From: Paragorgia papillata
Taxonomy: Eukaryota > Cnidaria > Anthozoa > Scleralcyonacea > Coralliidae
Reading direction: 5' to 3'
NCBI GenBank assembly: GCA_035771165.1
Contig: JAWNZC010000111.1
Location: 248,001 to 312,000, forward strand
Length of the DNA stretch: 64,000 bases
The position numbers and the translations under genes are program-made. Below the pieces are notes generated by a model. It worked only from the letters and a program-made list of their open reading frames with translations, was not told where the DNA came from and did not search any database. Of the stretch, positions 10,489 to 22,888 are shown piece after piece (position 1 is the stretch's first letter; every line of letters starts with the position of its first letter).

Positions 10489-12355
10489 GTATCTTACATG
10501 TTCTAAGTCTACAGTATTTTGTACATAGTGTTATATATTTCGGTAAATCAATAAAAGACTTTAGGTCTTGTTATTTGTTTGTAAGTGCGCTGTGACTATA
10601 TTAGAATACATAATGTACGTTTTTAGATTACACGGACCCTTCATAGTTTGCACTGTAAGACATTTCTACTTCAAGTAGCTTCATTAATCTGTAATATAGT
10701 AAATTTCGCCTTAGTTATGACTTATGAGTTCATTTTCGTCCACCATATTGCTTTTAAAGAACGCTATCTCCATGACAATACCGTAATTTTACGTGTTGCC
10801 CGCTGGATCAACACAAAGAAAACACTGGGCTCAATAATATAATGGCGGTCAACAATATTCATATCGCGCAAAACACACGTTCGACTTGCCGAGTGGTAAT
10901 TTTTTCCTAAATCGTGTATCACTCTGAAATACTATTTATCTCAGTAAACGTACTCCCGAATGATAGTTATCGTAATTTTGCCTGCTTTATCTTCTTCCCT
11001 AATGACAAATGTTTACGGTTCTAATTTGGAGGAAGTAGTATCATGTCTAAAGGTATCGTAGTAGCAATATTGTAATATACTTTAAATGTTTTACGGGTCG
11101 GCGCGGTGCGAATATTATTTTGCATAATTTCACGCCATTTTACAGGCAGATCAAGTCACGTGAACAGTTTCCATGGCAACTAAGAGTGTCAATACATTCC
11201 GATGTTTGCTGTCCAACATGTAACGAATCAATGAAATTTGTATCTAATGTCCCTAATTTTTTATAGATTTTAATGTATTTTCTTGCGTGTTTCTCAAATT
11301 CGAAACTTGGACCCAGGCATTAATGTACCTGAGTTGGGGCATTTCTTTTTTTGAAGATAAACGAGGACGCACACACATTCGACTTTTCGATGCGGGTCCT
11401 CACCTTTGAAAGGGTGTCGGAAAGATTCACATCACGCAACAAAATATCGAAAGATTTATCTTCGCCTTCAGCTTTAACCTTTAAATCGGATAGTTCTACA
11501 CTACAGACATGACTTTATACTTTAGACCTTTTGTCTGTCTGCAGTGAAAGGGCTTCTCGACCACTTACGCGGGCACTAATTGGCTCGTCACAAAGCCTTT
11601 AAAAGTCATCCTTTACTTTTAATTTATCAGTAGAGTTTTGCCATTTCGCTTTCTTTTCACAACAAACTGTTTGGTGCCAAAAAAGCAACGCTGCCTGGGC
11701 TTTGTCATTATATGGCATGGATTACTTCCGGTAAAATCACGCGCTGTGATTGGTTGCTTAACTGGCGAGATTTCTCCGTAATGCCCGCGGGCATTATGAA
11801 AATTGTTAATGCGCTACGGAAACAAACAAAAAATCCTAATAAGAAAATTTTATTGCCGAAAAACGACGAAAATAAATGAAATATACGATGGTGAACATTA
11901 CAAAAGTAAATTCTAGTATCCAGACGAGAAAGAAACAGCAGAAAATAACGTTAGTTCGGTGTTTTTACGAAGTTAAAGGAAGCGAAGACCAAGAAATACA
12001 AGATCGATTTTGAAATAAAAAGTGCCATATAATAAACTACTTAATAACCTCGACCGTTCGGTCTTCACGGTAAAATATTAAACCTCGGTCTTGAACGTAT
12101 CGCTCGGTCAATACAGCAAGACCTCGGTTTAATATTTTCCCGTAGTATCTACACTATATAGGCTTTGAATTATACATGCATCCAAATAAACATGCATTAT
12201 GCAATAAACGTAAACGTTTTCATTAGTATACATTGCCATTTGATTGGCTTACGGAAGCCATTTAGCTTCTTCTTGAGTTGACTGTGTCTGTGAGATATTC
12301 GTTATTATCTGTCATCTTATCTGTTATAATTGAATAGATTTTTCGAGTATTAAAG
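10489..12355. other. Intergenic DNA, no gene seen
   Basis: No frame of protein-like composition on either strand. The sequence between a leftward gene (start 10488) and a rightward gene (start 12356) could hold two divergent promoters, but no TATA or initiator stands out. One inverted repeat lies at 12,047-12,150. Confidence 0.35.
12047..12150. repeat. Inverted repeat around a short spacer
   Basis: CGGTAAAATATTAAACCTCGG on the left is answered by its near reverse complement CCTCGGTTTAATATTTTCCCG on the right, with GACCG words at the rims. Probably a small foldback element. Confidence 0.5.
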
Positions 12356-12943
12356 ATGGCCGTTCCATCTGTAGGAGAATTGAACAAGGATTTAAATAAT
12401 TTACGCGATGCTATCATAAGCGAAAACATAGACGTTGTTCGTTTCTTTGCGACAAAGTATCGCAGATTTTTGTCTGATAACATTCTGTTCAAAAGCAAGA
12501 ATATATCGTCGGCTAAAGTGGACTCTCTTTCCTGCTGTTTACTTCCACAAGACATACCACCAGATCTTGTTCCTGCCAAATCTACTGGTAATGGAGATTG
12601 CTTCTTTAATTCAGCATCTTTTCTTCTGTTTGGAAATGAGGGTTTATGTACTGTTCTTCGCCTTTTAACCGCTGCTGAGATTTTTTTGCACACCTCATTC
12701 TATGCAAGTCACCCAAGGTAAAGCTTATACTTTTTTATATTCAGTTTTGTAATAATTTATTAATACAATCTATAATATTAAGATATTTATTTTAATAGAA
12801 AGAAGTAGAAACAACTGTTAAAGCTTCGCGTTTTTCATTTGGCAATAATTCATCAGCCCGCAAGCAGACACAGAGTGAATTTTCAGTTTCGAGGCGGCTT
12901 TATTGCCTTTATGGCAGCCGACCTTTTGAACTCTATGTACGAA

Positions 12944-13316
12944 ATTATAGGAAATTAACGCTCGGGTTAATTATTGAAATTAACGCGACTTAAATTAACG
13001 CGAATTGAAGTTAAAACAACTTCCGAATGAAGGAAATTAACGCGAAAAGGAGGTAAGATTTCAAAACGAAGGAAATTAACGCGATTAACGCAACGCAATT
13101 TGTGGTGACAACAGGAACATATTTTATTTTAACACTGAATACAAAAAACCTGAACAAAACAAATCTATACTGCATGTAAAACCAGACTGGCGATTGCTTG
13201 AGAACCTTTAATACCTAAATGTAGGGGTTAAGAGGAGAAATCTGGCCACTTCGAGCATTATTTACAGCGTCTTAAATTAACGCAAATTTTGGAAATTCGC
13301 GTTAATTTCCTATAAT
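12944..13316. repeat. MITE in the intron of the OTU-type gene, 18-bp perfect inverted ends
   Basis: ATTATAGGAAATTAACGC at 12,944-12,961 and its exact reverse complement at 13,299-13,316 bound 373 bp. The motif GGAAATTAACGCGA recurs several times inside. There is no coding capacity. The target duplication is not clear. Confidence 0.75.
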
Positions 13317-13380
13317 AAGGTAAACCTGTAAGGCTGACTGCCAATCCAAAAGCGAGGCCAAAAGTGGCGGACATGGGGCA

Positions 13381-13850
13381 TTTTTGGACGTTAGTTTCAG
13401 ACCCCTATACGCGGCTAATATAACGGCAAATTTGTTACGTACTCATGGTGTGAAAACCTATAACGCCCAAGAACCACCACAAAAACCGCCGAATTTCTAT
13501 TTTTACACAGGATATGAAAAAGAACAAGTGCCTCGCACGGTATAAGATAAAGTCTGCAACTTACCAGCCACATTAAATAGTCGAAAACACGCTTCAAATG
13601 GGTAAAAATTATGTCCGGTTTCATGTTTTTAAACTGACGTTTTTAAAACTTTTTCCTCTATTTAGTCAGGTTCGGAAGCTTTTCGAAATGTTTAAAGTAT
13701 TAAATTAACTTGTGTTACTACTAAAGTTCTATTTTTCGTGGCGTTTTATATGCTAAAGTTGAGTTTTTTCAGTAAAAATATAAAACTGGCGTAGAGCTGA
13801 ACCTGACGTCCAAAATGGCCGCGTAGGGACCTGAAACTGACGTCCAAAAA
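13381..13850. repeat. Second MITE in the same intron, inverted ends of about 40 bp
   Basis: TTTTTGGACGTTAGTTTCAG at 13,381 is matched by the reverse complement of the sequence ending CTGACGTCCAAAAA at 13,850, with a few mismatches over about 40 bases. The 470-bp element has no coding capacity. Confidence 0.7.
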
Positions 13851-16378
13851 GTATGAAGTATATTTCTTAATCTTGTAATGTATTAATGTAAACTCTTTAT
13901 AATAATTTATGATATGGTTTTCTTATTTTGGTATTTTTTATGAAAGGTTTGATGAAGAAAAAATGCACTACAATAAAACTACTCGTTTCATGATGTCTCT
14001 GTCCATTGACGTTACGAATGGCAGAAACAAATTCCAGTGTTTAAAACAAGCTATACAAACGTGTACCTCGAAAAACTGGGCAGGATTGATTCATTTTATG
14101 GCTTTGTCATCGGTAATTCGCCGTCCAATTTTTCAGTTTACCCATGCGTGAGTCCGGCATTACGTTCATTGTTTCATGGTCCCATACATCCAAGAGAAGA
14201 CCCTTTAAACAACGACGCTATTTACATACTGTTTACGAGAGATGGTGTTCTGGATAACAAGATGGGTACCAGTTTTGAACCCAACCATTTCTGCCCACTT
14301 TTCCGCGATCAAAACGTGTTACTTGAGAAGCAAGAAAACATTTTGTTCAATGAAACCGATTTCCCCCCTCTGACCTCACTGGTTGGCAGCAAAGATCGAT
14401 ATGCAGCAAGAACAGTCGGTAAACATCAACTGTTTGAACATCCACAAAAAAAGGGGAATGCTTTTCCTTCCAATCCATTACTGTCAAATCAACCAGTAGA
14501 AAGGAACACAAGGAGATCTAATTATTATGATATGCTGTCATCAAAAAATTGAAAAAGACCGGATGCGACACAGCCCATCGCGCCCCAATCTTCAACTGGT
14601 GTACCTTCAAGCATAGATGCTCCAGATGTCTCTTATTCACCTAGTGCCTCTTCGCTAAATAAAAAGACTGTTTCGTTTACGCCTGCGCGATTCGGTGCTG
14701 AAGAAATTTCCCACAGTTCACCAGTTGCTCTTTTCAGCCAAAAGCAAAGGCCGTACCCACTTTTACCTCGCCAGTGGTACAAAAATATTGGAATAGCAGC
14801 AGAAAAGTATATCCAAAAAAAACACTGAAATGTCCGCCGAACGTGAAAGAACTTTATCATCTGATGCCCTTCTTCAAAATCAGAAAGTCGAAATCGACAT
14901 ACAAGCTGAAGAAATTTCCAATTCATTCTGCACTGTCTTCAAAAAAAGACCTTATATGCTTTTACCTTGTGAGTGGTACGAAAATATGGGAATAGCAGTA
15001 GAAAAAAATATCAAAAAAGCCAATAAAATCTTGGAAAAAAACCCAACTATAGTGCCGGATGTCCTTTCCCATTCACCTGATGTCTTCCCTCGACATAAGA
15101 AAGCAAAAATCGATGGTTCTTTAATATGTGCCCAAGGTGCTGCTGAAGAAATCTTCGATGGTACTGTTAACAAGAAAGGTCCTTTTACAAAAATATGGGA
15201 ATAGAAGCAGAGAAAGATATCAACGAAAACATTACAGATCCCGCTGATGATGGAGCATCTTTCAAGCCGTATAACACTTGTTCAGCGCCTGATGCCACAC
15301 GAAACCTTGAACTGAATATCTCTGAATTAACAAGCTCTTCGACGTCTAGAAAGCCTATTGGGGATGACGAACATACTTCTGTACATACATCGTCTTCTCA
15401 TTCTTTAAAGCGGCCGTTTCCTCTGTTAAAGAAGTCATGGTATCAGCGTCGGGGAAAACTTGCCTGAAAGAATATTGCGAGAGAAAAACAAAATCTTTAT
15501 GAAAAAGAAACAATTTCAAATAGCAGTAAGGTTGGTGTAGAATTTAAAAATTGTTCTGGAACTTTGACTGAAAACAAATCTCACCTTATATCGTTAATGT
15601 CATCCACAATAGACATAAAAAAGAGAGCAAATCTATGCGCCATAATCAAGGTGGCAGAGTATCTTGAATCCAGGGGTCCTATCGTGTCCACACAAGAAGT
15701 TGGTAGTATATTCCGTATGGAAAAGCATCACTATATGGAGATTCCTCTTCCAGAAGAACAACACAGAACCACCTCTGCCAGCATTTTCAATCAGCTATCT
15801 CGTTTTCTGAACATTAAACAAGTTTACATTCACGGCAAGGCGTTCATACTTGAAAATAGAAATCAGAAAGTAAACGAAGTCGTTGAAAGACTATCTAACC
15901 TTGTGAATTCAGAAAAAGTTGTAAATGATAAAATAGCTTCAGCAATTGGAGATCTTTTTAAAGATTCGCTCACATATATAGACACAAAAAGAGATCGGGA
16001 CGTTTTAAAGGCTTTGTTTGCGTAGGCAACAAGTACGACTTTCGTGGCAAAGTTACAAGGAGTATCTAACAAAATTTCAATTATGAATGCTAGGACGAGC
16101 TATCGGAAAACATTCATCAGTTCAAAGACATCGTGACAACTTCGAGTGTAGTGAGAAATGACATGACAAACGAACAGCAGCTGCGCTTAATGAAGAGGAT
16201 AATAATAATAATAATGTTGGTTTAATGACATATTCTCGCACATAAATGTGAAATACAATACGTTTACAATCACAAATATTTATAAAAAATATTAAAATTT
16301 AAGGGTAATACTAGGTTATTTACATATGTTTATAGTTTGTACGATATTTGCATAATAAAATGTTGTATCATCATATGT

Positions 16379-17426
16379 TTAAACGAACAAAAATGAAATA
16401 GAATATGTTAAAAGATCAGTATCGTTTATAAAGTATACGCCATTGCTGGGAAAAAAACTTTTTTTATACCTATCAATTCGACACATCGGTAGGGAAAAGT
16501 TGGAGTTGTTTCGCAATTCATATGAGTGACATTCCGCGCGTACAGGGGTTAACAAATGATGTAGACGCGAATCCGGGTACCGTATTCTTTTTAGCACCTT
16601 CAGACAAAGTTCCAATCTTCTGTCATCGAGACGATGGCAATCCTCAACAACCAAAGCATCTTGGTAATGCACGTTCTCAAGCATGTCTAATAAACAGTAA
16701 GTGGTAGACGAACCTTTGAGAGATCCAAACTGTTGTGGGTCTATCACGTGTTGTACATCTTCCATGAGCCACCTCACACCAAAATCTTCTTGAACCTTTG
16801 ATATGCATGGTGCAAGTGATATGGGTCTAAGGTCACCATCCCCAGAGTTACTTTAGGTATTGGAGTAATATACGAATCCTTCCACATAATGGGAAATGTA
16901 CCTGAGAAGGAAGTGTTAAAGATATCCGCTATTGGTGTAGCGAGCTCTTATGCAAAAATCTTCCAAATACGGTTGGGAATCCCGTCAGGTCCAATGGATT
17001 TTGACGAATTAAGTTCAGACAATTTCTTGCACACCTCTGATGGTCTGATAGTAGGTAGATCATACCGTGCTGGTAAGAAAACTGGCAGGGACATAGCATC
17101 TAAAGGAGTGAGGTCAGACGTAACTGAAATGTAAAATGTATTTAGTCTTGAGGCTAAATTGACCCTGACACAACATTGCCATCTTCGTCTTGATAACTAA
17201 GGTGGGTATTTTTAGCAGAACTGCCTGAGATTTTATTGACGGTATTCCACCATTTACGTGGACTGCTAGATCTTAGATGTTGCACCTTTTCACGGTAAAA
17301 ATCCTTCTTACGTTGACGTATTGTGTCACGAACTTTATTTTTTAGGTGTTTCCATTGTTCGTTTTGACAAAAATAGTATGCTCGTTGTCTGTCCATAATT
17401 AATTTTTGATCGATGATGTCATCCAA
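16379..17426 (-). pseudogene. LINE reverse transcriptase, broken and lacking its catalytic core
   Basis: 17,426-17,154 reads as the linker before the polymerase (QWKHLKNKVRDTIRQRKKDF, RKWWNTVNKISGS). After a stop, other frames give SSKSIGPDGIPNRIWKIFA and YITPIPKV, early RT motifs. 16,777-16,379 holds QQFGSLKGSSTTYCLLDML, a conserved RT block, but this jumps within about 25 residues to a C-terminal tail (CRIDRYKKSFFPSNGVYFIN). The palm motifs A and C, including the YxDD box, are missing. The copy therefore carries an internal deletion as well as stops. Confidence 0.7.
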
Positions 17427-18724
17427 GGTCTGTCAGTTGAGTGGATTTTAACAGACTTTTTAGGAGAGTACAAATCAATGGCCGTCATAAGTTCTGATGT
17501 AAAAGATTCAGCCATGGTATCCACTGAAATGCGGTCTCCTTTATTACAAAACCACTGGTACTCACAAACCCATCTCCCAAAGGCATCTATTGAGGATCTA
17601 GTAAATCGCCTCAAGATACATTTCCTCGTTTCATTAGGACCATTTAAAATATTTGCCATAGTTAGCGGTTTCCACACAATCGTATTATGGTCAGAAGTCC
17701 CAAGAGGTGCTCCAGATACGGGTATGTCATAAAGGTGGTTTAGATTGGTTAGTATAAGATCAAGTATTGACGAGCCCCTAGTTGGTGTCTGGACAACTTG
17801 CTTAAGCGCTTGGTGTGAGGTCAGGTCGGTAATATCGATCTTATTAAAATCGCCCATTATGGTTATACCACAATCTGGGTAAGAGTTACGAACTAAATCG
17901 ATAGTATCCACCAAGTATTGCAGTAGATTTTTCTGTTCTTGTACGGATTTATCTGGAGGATTATATACTACGCCGACAATAATACCAGACAGGGGACGAG
18001 GTAGGCGGTGTGGACGAAGCCATATCCACATACATTCGCAAAGTGGAGATTCCAAATCAAATCTACGTTTGCATGGGATGGAATAAGAGACATATGCACA
18101 CACTCCACCGCTACGACCGTTACTTCTATCTCTCCGATGTAGTGCAAAATTTGAAATATCGATTAGACTACACTCATACATATCATGCAGCCAGGACTCT
18201 GTAATAACAGCAATATCTATGGATATTGTTTCCATAGTGACAGCTAACTCGTCAACTTTTGATGGCAGAGAGCGTGAGTTACAAAGTAAAAATCTTGGTA
18301 ATTGAGAGGCGTTAGGAGATAAATTAAAGGATTTTGATACTGGAATATTAATATTGTTACTTGTTGATTGTTGTCGTTGACGGAAACGCGAGCTATTGTG
18401 GCAATCTATCCAGTTGGGACGAGTTGTTATTAGTACACTAATTTTTTTATTGCCAGGTTCATAGTCAGTAGTACAATTTACATCATTTAAGGTAATTAGT
18501 TCTTTATCGTCGTAACGTAATGAACATACCGGAGGTACTCTCTCCAAGGTTTCGCTTGATCTCCGAGATTCACCGTTTTGCTTTGCGTGTCTCCTTTCAT
18601 GATGTTGGGTTTCGCTCGTCTCATCAATGGTGTCTGTACCAGTCTCCTGTTGCTGGTTTTGTTCAGTTTGTCGAACATTGGTCGTCGATTTCTCTTGAAA
18701 CGTTCTGCTAAAACATTTCGCCAA
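17399..18724 (-). pseudogene. LINE ORF2, apurinic-type endonuclease domain
   Basis: This 441-codon frame has the APE endonuclease signature in order: LLCNSRSLPSKVDEL, VITESWLHD, GIIVGVVYNPP, ITIMGDFNKID and GTSDHNTIV near the end. These cover the metal-binding Asn, the catalytic Glu, the GDFN loop and the SDH triad. In LINEs this enzyme nicks target DNA to prime reverse transcription. The frame ends at 17399 (PWMTSSIKN, stop), but the sense continues one base out of register at 17,401 (LIMDRQRAYYF), so the stop comes from a one-base loss. The N-terminal 150 residues are charged, of no known domain, and overlap ORF1. Confidence 0.78.
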
Positions 18725-19740
18725 CTATCGGTATGGTTTGAAAAATTTGACGGGTTAGTTGATTTCGGCTGTAGCTCCAACAATTGCTCTGTTTGCTTTA
18801 AGTGTGTAACATCATGCTCCTTTTGACGGATCTGTCGACTTCTTTGTAATTGTACTTTTACTTGATAAGCATCTTGATGCTTGTCTCTATATTCCTGTAA
18901 TTGTTTATCTACTTGGTTTGTTTTATCCGACGGTAATTGATTAGCCTTAAGGTGTTCTTTATTATTGTCGTGCAATTGTTCTGGTGGACAGTTTTCTTTA
19001 TTAATATGTATTTCGTTCACATTATTTGGATGGTCATTAAGTTGTTGATTACAACTGGGAGTTTCCTGGCTAATTATTTGAATATTTTTGTCGACAAGCA
19101 TATCATTCACATTATTTAAATTATCTTGTGGCAGGATTTGCTTCGATGACTTTTGTAAACATGTCTTGGTATTGCCTACCAATTTATCAAGCTGTTCTCG
19201 CATTTCGTTAAATTCATTTCGAAGTTAATTCACCACGTCGTTTAATTTTGTTATATTATACTGGTTAGTTTTGCTGCTGTTCTCCGCTATCGTTTGGTCC
19301 AGCTTGATTCCTTCTATATCCGCATCTAGTTCGCTGCACTTACATGGACAATGCTGAATACTATTATTTGCTTTATCATCTGAAATGTCGCACATTTCTA
19401 AACAGAACAATCGTTTAATCTTGTTAGCTTCTTCCCCTTCAAAGAACAAGAGCTTTTTATTTTTCCTCCATGAAATACAAAACGAATTGCCGCTGAATAC
19501 TTTCTTGTCGCCGCTGGGTTGACTCCAGACACCTTGTAGTTTGATAACTTCGCTCACATATGATTTAAGTGATGAGAAATCTCCTGTCCAAGTGAGGTAT
19601 AGCTTGTCATTTGTAGATAAACTGTCTTTCCTACCTTTAATACTGATTTCTTCAGTTAAGCTGCAGTCTTGAGAAGAATTAGACACCGAAATAAGTTCAC
19701 AAGTTGTGGAGCACTCATCAGCGTGACTGTCCGCCATCAT
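18496..19740 (-). pseudogene. LINE ORF1-like protein, with internal stop
   Basis: Two ATG codons stand in tandem at 19740 and 19737 (MMADSHADEC). The first part contains LYLTWTGDFSSLKSYVSEV and SFCISWRKNKKLLFFEGEE, a domain of unknown name. A TAA at 19225-19227 interrupts; the same frame then continues as LRNEFNEMREQLDKLVGN through a Q/N-rich, charged segment to 18496. No zinc knuckle or RRM is evident. The 3' part overlaps the next frame (endonuclease) by about 230 bases, so either translation is coupled or an indel has separated them. The likely role in a working element is RNA binding, by position only. Confidence 0.6.
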
Positions 19741-20785
19741 GAATATCAGAGAAAAGAATATAGAGAAAAGAAAGAAGAATGAAATGAAACTTCTTGATGA
19801 ATTTGATGGAAGACGCAGAAAGTTGAAGATTGAAGAGTTTCCTGAGATATCGAACATAATTGAACGTGTATTTGAAAAAGGTTCTGCAGATGAAGGAAGA
19901 GAGGGTGGTTTGGAAAGCCATCCTCGTTTGACTATGACCACACGATACAGATCGCTTGATAATGTCACATTTATGCACCAAGCAAGAGAAGTTCTGTTTT
20001 CCTGTGCCCCTCTTAACGTTACCATTTCTCTTTCGTCGTGTTATAATTATACTAACAATTATAGAGAAAATTCACTAGAGGCAGAGACACCATGCAGACA
20101 GAACATAAATGCTAATATCTCTCTTCGTCGACCCCCTCGCAATGCTGTTGTTGATAATAAACAGGTAGTAAATCTTCACTGGTCAACATGTAATGTAAAT
20201 TACTTTGCTGATATATCATCAGCAGAAGCCAAGTCTTACATGGTTGATTCCAAAGATGCCAAAAGAATAGTTTTAGGCGACAGTTGTCCTGTTCAAAAAC
20301 CAGGAAAAACATGGAAAAAACTTAACCTGCCTGATCATGACTGGGACCAAAGCAGAAACAAGGCAGTTACACCAATGTCCCATCTATTCTTAGAGCCACA
20401 CATGACACATAGAGTCCATCCATCATTTTTAACAACTTCAGAGGTGTATATCAACCCGCTACCAGAAAGCTCTCTTACACTCCACATTACTAGAACTGGT
20501 CGAGCAGTAACGCTTTTAAATCTTTCACTTTAAGAACCAGAAACAACAAGTCGAGCCTTTAACGAAATATTCCTTCTTCTTACTAAACCTTCACTAGATT
20601 TCGTATTCAGAAACCCTGATTCTGGAAAACTTAAGGAGAACTTTATTTTTGTGGTTGACAATGGCCCGTCAGAAACACCTTCAAATCCTCTGGTAAAAAT
20701 GTGGCTATCTATAGATTGCTCAAGTTACTTAATCTAGATTCGATTTCTCAAGTATCGTTTGCGGAGTACCACCCCTTACGAAAAA

Positions 20786-21108
20786 ATCCTATAGGATCCT
20801 ATAGGAATTCCTATAGGAATTTGTAATTCCTATAGGAATTCCTATAGGATCCTATAGGATCCTATAGGAACAAATTTTTCCTATAGGAATTTGAATAGGA
20901 ATTCCTATAGGAAAATATGCTTCCTATAGGAATTCCTATAGGATGCTATAGGAATAAATTTTTTCCTATAGGAATTTGATAGGAATTCCTATAGGAAAAT
21001 ATGCTTCCTATAGGAATTCCTATAGGATGCTATAGGAATAAATTTTTCTCCTATAGGAATTTGAATAGGAATTCCTATAGGAAAATACGCTTCCTATAGG
21101 AATTAAAA
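20786..21108. repeat. Terminal array of CCTATAGG palindromes, left
   Basis: Over a dozen CCTATAGG or near copies, in larger units of about 85-100 bp (word TAGGAATAAATTTTTCCTAT) repeated three to four times. It is inverted relative to the array at 25,199-25,611. Confidence 0.85.
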
Positions 21109-22190
21109 TTTTGTGTTGGCCAAATTACAAAATAAATATTATTAGCAAACATTTTGGTCATTGGTCTAAAATAATTTTATTTCCATACAAAAAGCAGTTG
21201 AGACAGACCTGAAATTCCATATCAAGATAAAAATTGCCATTAGTTCGGTTCTTTCAACCACATTCCGCAGTATCAGACCATTGCCATAATTCCGAAATTA
21301 ATATGTGAGTGTAATTTTGAAACAGAATAGCGTATCAGAATTCAGAAAGAAAGGCTACAGGTAATAAAACTTCTGCCTAAAACAGCGCCGTCACCAGTGC
21401 AGAGGCTCCGTCTAGCCAGTGTCGTACCCAGGCGCATGCAGCCACGAAACCGCGCAGATAGCGAGCGCGCATTGATACTTGGGATAGCGTCATTTCATTT
21501 TCGATTCTTCATCTCAGCGCGCCACGTTTGAAATTAATTTGTGATGGTGTTTTTGGCTTTTGAGATTCAAGCTATGGAAACTTTTGGTAATAAAAGACTT
21601 TTTTGTTTGCGAAGAGATCAGGCAGGACAGTCCTCACCGAAGTAACATGTTCTTACGGAAAGATTTAACTAAAAGCCATGAAAATCCAGTTGAACCAATA
21701 AAGTCCTAGAAGCTTCTCTCGCACGAGGCTACGAGCAAGGTAAGAGATTGAGTATTTATCGTTTGTTTTTCTATTGTCCTCCTTATTGTAATGTGAAATT
21801 TTCTTTGGCTCTCGTCTATTTCCTGTTTGATTTGTCCAATACAAACCATTGTTATACTGAAGTTAGTGTAGTTGAAACTGTTGAAGTCAATGTTTGGTAT
21901 TAAGTCATCTAGTTTTGATTCGTGAACATGGCGGTTGGAATCTCTTCTCAATTTAGTCCATTGTGGTTCCTAACAAACTCTCAATCATTCTACCTTTTTT
22001 GCCATTCTTTAGCCACCGTTGCTTTCATGATAAAGGATTATCTTATGTAAAACTAAAGCATTCAGATTTTGAGGTTAAAAGTTATTTGTGAATTAGCGTA
22101 TTTTCACTGAATCACAGGCAGAATTCATCATCATTAATATGAAATATTAAATTGTTGTTAACAGACTAACAGTATGTTTTGTGTGTGTGT

Positions 22191-22249
22191 GTTTGTTTGT
22201 TTGTTTGTTTGTTTGTTTGTTTGTTTGTTTGTTTGTTTGTTTGTTTGTT
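22191..22249 (+). repeat. (GTTT)n microsatellite
   Basis: About fifteen copies of GTTT, preceded by a short GT run. Confidence 0.95.
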
Positions 22250-22488
22250 GCTTATTCATTTCATATATTATTTTCTCTTGTTTTCTAGTGCATAGGGTAG
22301 AGTTACCGTGTTCAGTTTGTGTTCAACGATTTAATTCAACTTGCTGTTTATATTGGTAAGTAAAATCCTTAAAATAACCTTAATTCATATACTAGTAGTT
22401 TTATTTATTGAGTAATGACATAATGATCTATTCCTATGTTGATATCTCAAAGTACTAATTACAGGTCATATATTGGTCTAACTGTATG

Positions 22489-22494
<6 letters not shown>

Positions 22495-22563
<69 letters not shown>
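22495..22563. repeat. (AT)n microsatellite
   Basis: About 68 bp of alternating AT, directly left of a foldback that holds a tRNA-like sequence. Confidence 0.95.
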
Positions 22564-22564
<1 letters not shown>

Positions 22565-22565
22565 G

Positions 22566-22838
22566 AGTAAAAATTTGTTCTCAAGCTTTTTATACTCAGA
22601 AAAAATGTCTGAGTATCCCTGACGGGATTCTTATCTTTCTTATTATCTTATCTTACCTTCTCATTACCTTCTATTACCTGCGACCTTTGATTTATCCTTC
22701 TCACTACTGTCTGAGTCCCAGTAGTTAGTTCAGTCGGCAGAGCGTCTGTCTGGATATCAGAAGGCCGTGGGTTGGAATCCTGTCAGGGATACTCAGACAT
22801 TTTTCTGAGTATAAAAGCTTGCGAACAAATTTTACTCA
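22566..22838. repeat. Foldback with an internal tRNA-like SINE head
   Basis: GAGTAAAAATTTGTTCTCAAG to GACGGGATTC at the left (22,566-22,631) is inverted at 22,777-22,838. Between the arms, 22,729-22,800 on the plus strand reads TAGTTCAGTCGGCAGAGCG (box A like) and GTGGGTTGGAATCCTGTC (box B like), the halves of a tRNA promoter. Probably a SINE whose tail has been copied in reverse, or two SINEs head to head. Confidence 0.65.
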
Positions 22839-22888
22839 TATTACACCAAGCTACAAACTTCACTCTTAACATACATATATATATATAT

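Larger units (their letters stand above)
12356..16025 (+). pseudogene. Decayed OTU-type cysteine protease-like gene with internal repeats
   Basis: Exon 1 starts at ATG 12356 and ends at 12717 (AG/gtaaag). Residues 78-82 (GNGDC) followed by FFNSASFLLFGNE match the catalytic Asp-Cys region of OTU proteases. The acceptor before 13947 joins in phase (R-FDEEKMHYN). The second exon carries the rest of the domain, including IYILFTRDGVLDN and the candidate catalytic His in PNHFCPLF (14286-14288), but a one-base loss in the T run 14129-14133 breaks the frame. An in-frame TGA stands at 14550-14552. The tail holds four degenerate repeats (about 14750, 14955, 15180, 15411) built on P-[YF]-x-LL-x3-WY-x2-GIA-x-EK-x-I, in shifting frames, with another TGA at 15465-15467. 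A final open segment (15564-16025) runs to a stop. It probably encoded a deubiquitinase-like protein of unknown target; in this state it cannot be translated. Confidence 0.65.
16198..19740 (-). mobile_element. Non-LTR (LINE) retrotransposon, minus strand, internally deleted
   Basis: Read leftwards from 19740, the element has an ORF1-like region, an APE-type endonuclease, the first part of a reverse transcriptase, a deletion, and a C-terminal piece. It ends in an (ATT)n tail at 16,198-16,217, as many LINEs do. Before the tail lies GTGCGAGAATATGTCATTAA and an AT-rich 3' region. The 5' end coincides with the start codon of the plus-strand SAP-domain gene. Frames are broken at several points (in-frame TAA 19225-19227; one-base shifts near 18,500 and 17,400; TAA and TGA codons in the RT part), so it is dead. 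It probably belongs to the CR1/L2/Rex-like group with an APE endonuclease, but the clade is uncertain. Confidence 0.8.

Noticed and set aside
12830..12870. Another hammerhead on the minus strand (CUGAUGA with GAAAA)
   Set aside because: Stem II would have three pairs, and no stem I or III can be formed.
8570..15467. TGA codons as selenocysteine or stop-codon recoding
   Set aside because: They occur in several unrelated decayed genes that also have frameshifts and TAA stops; no SECIS-like hairpin was recognised.
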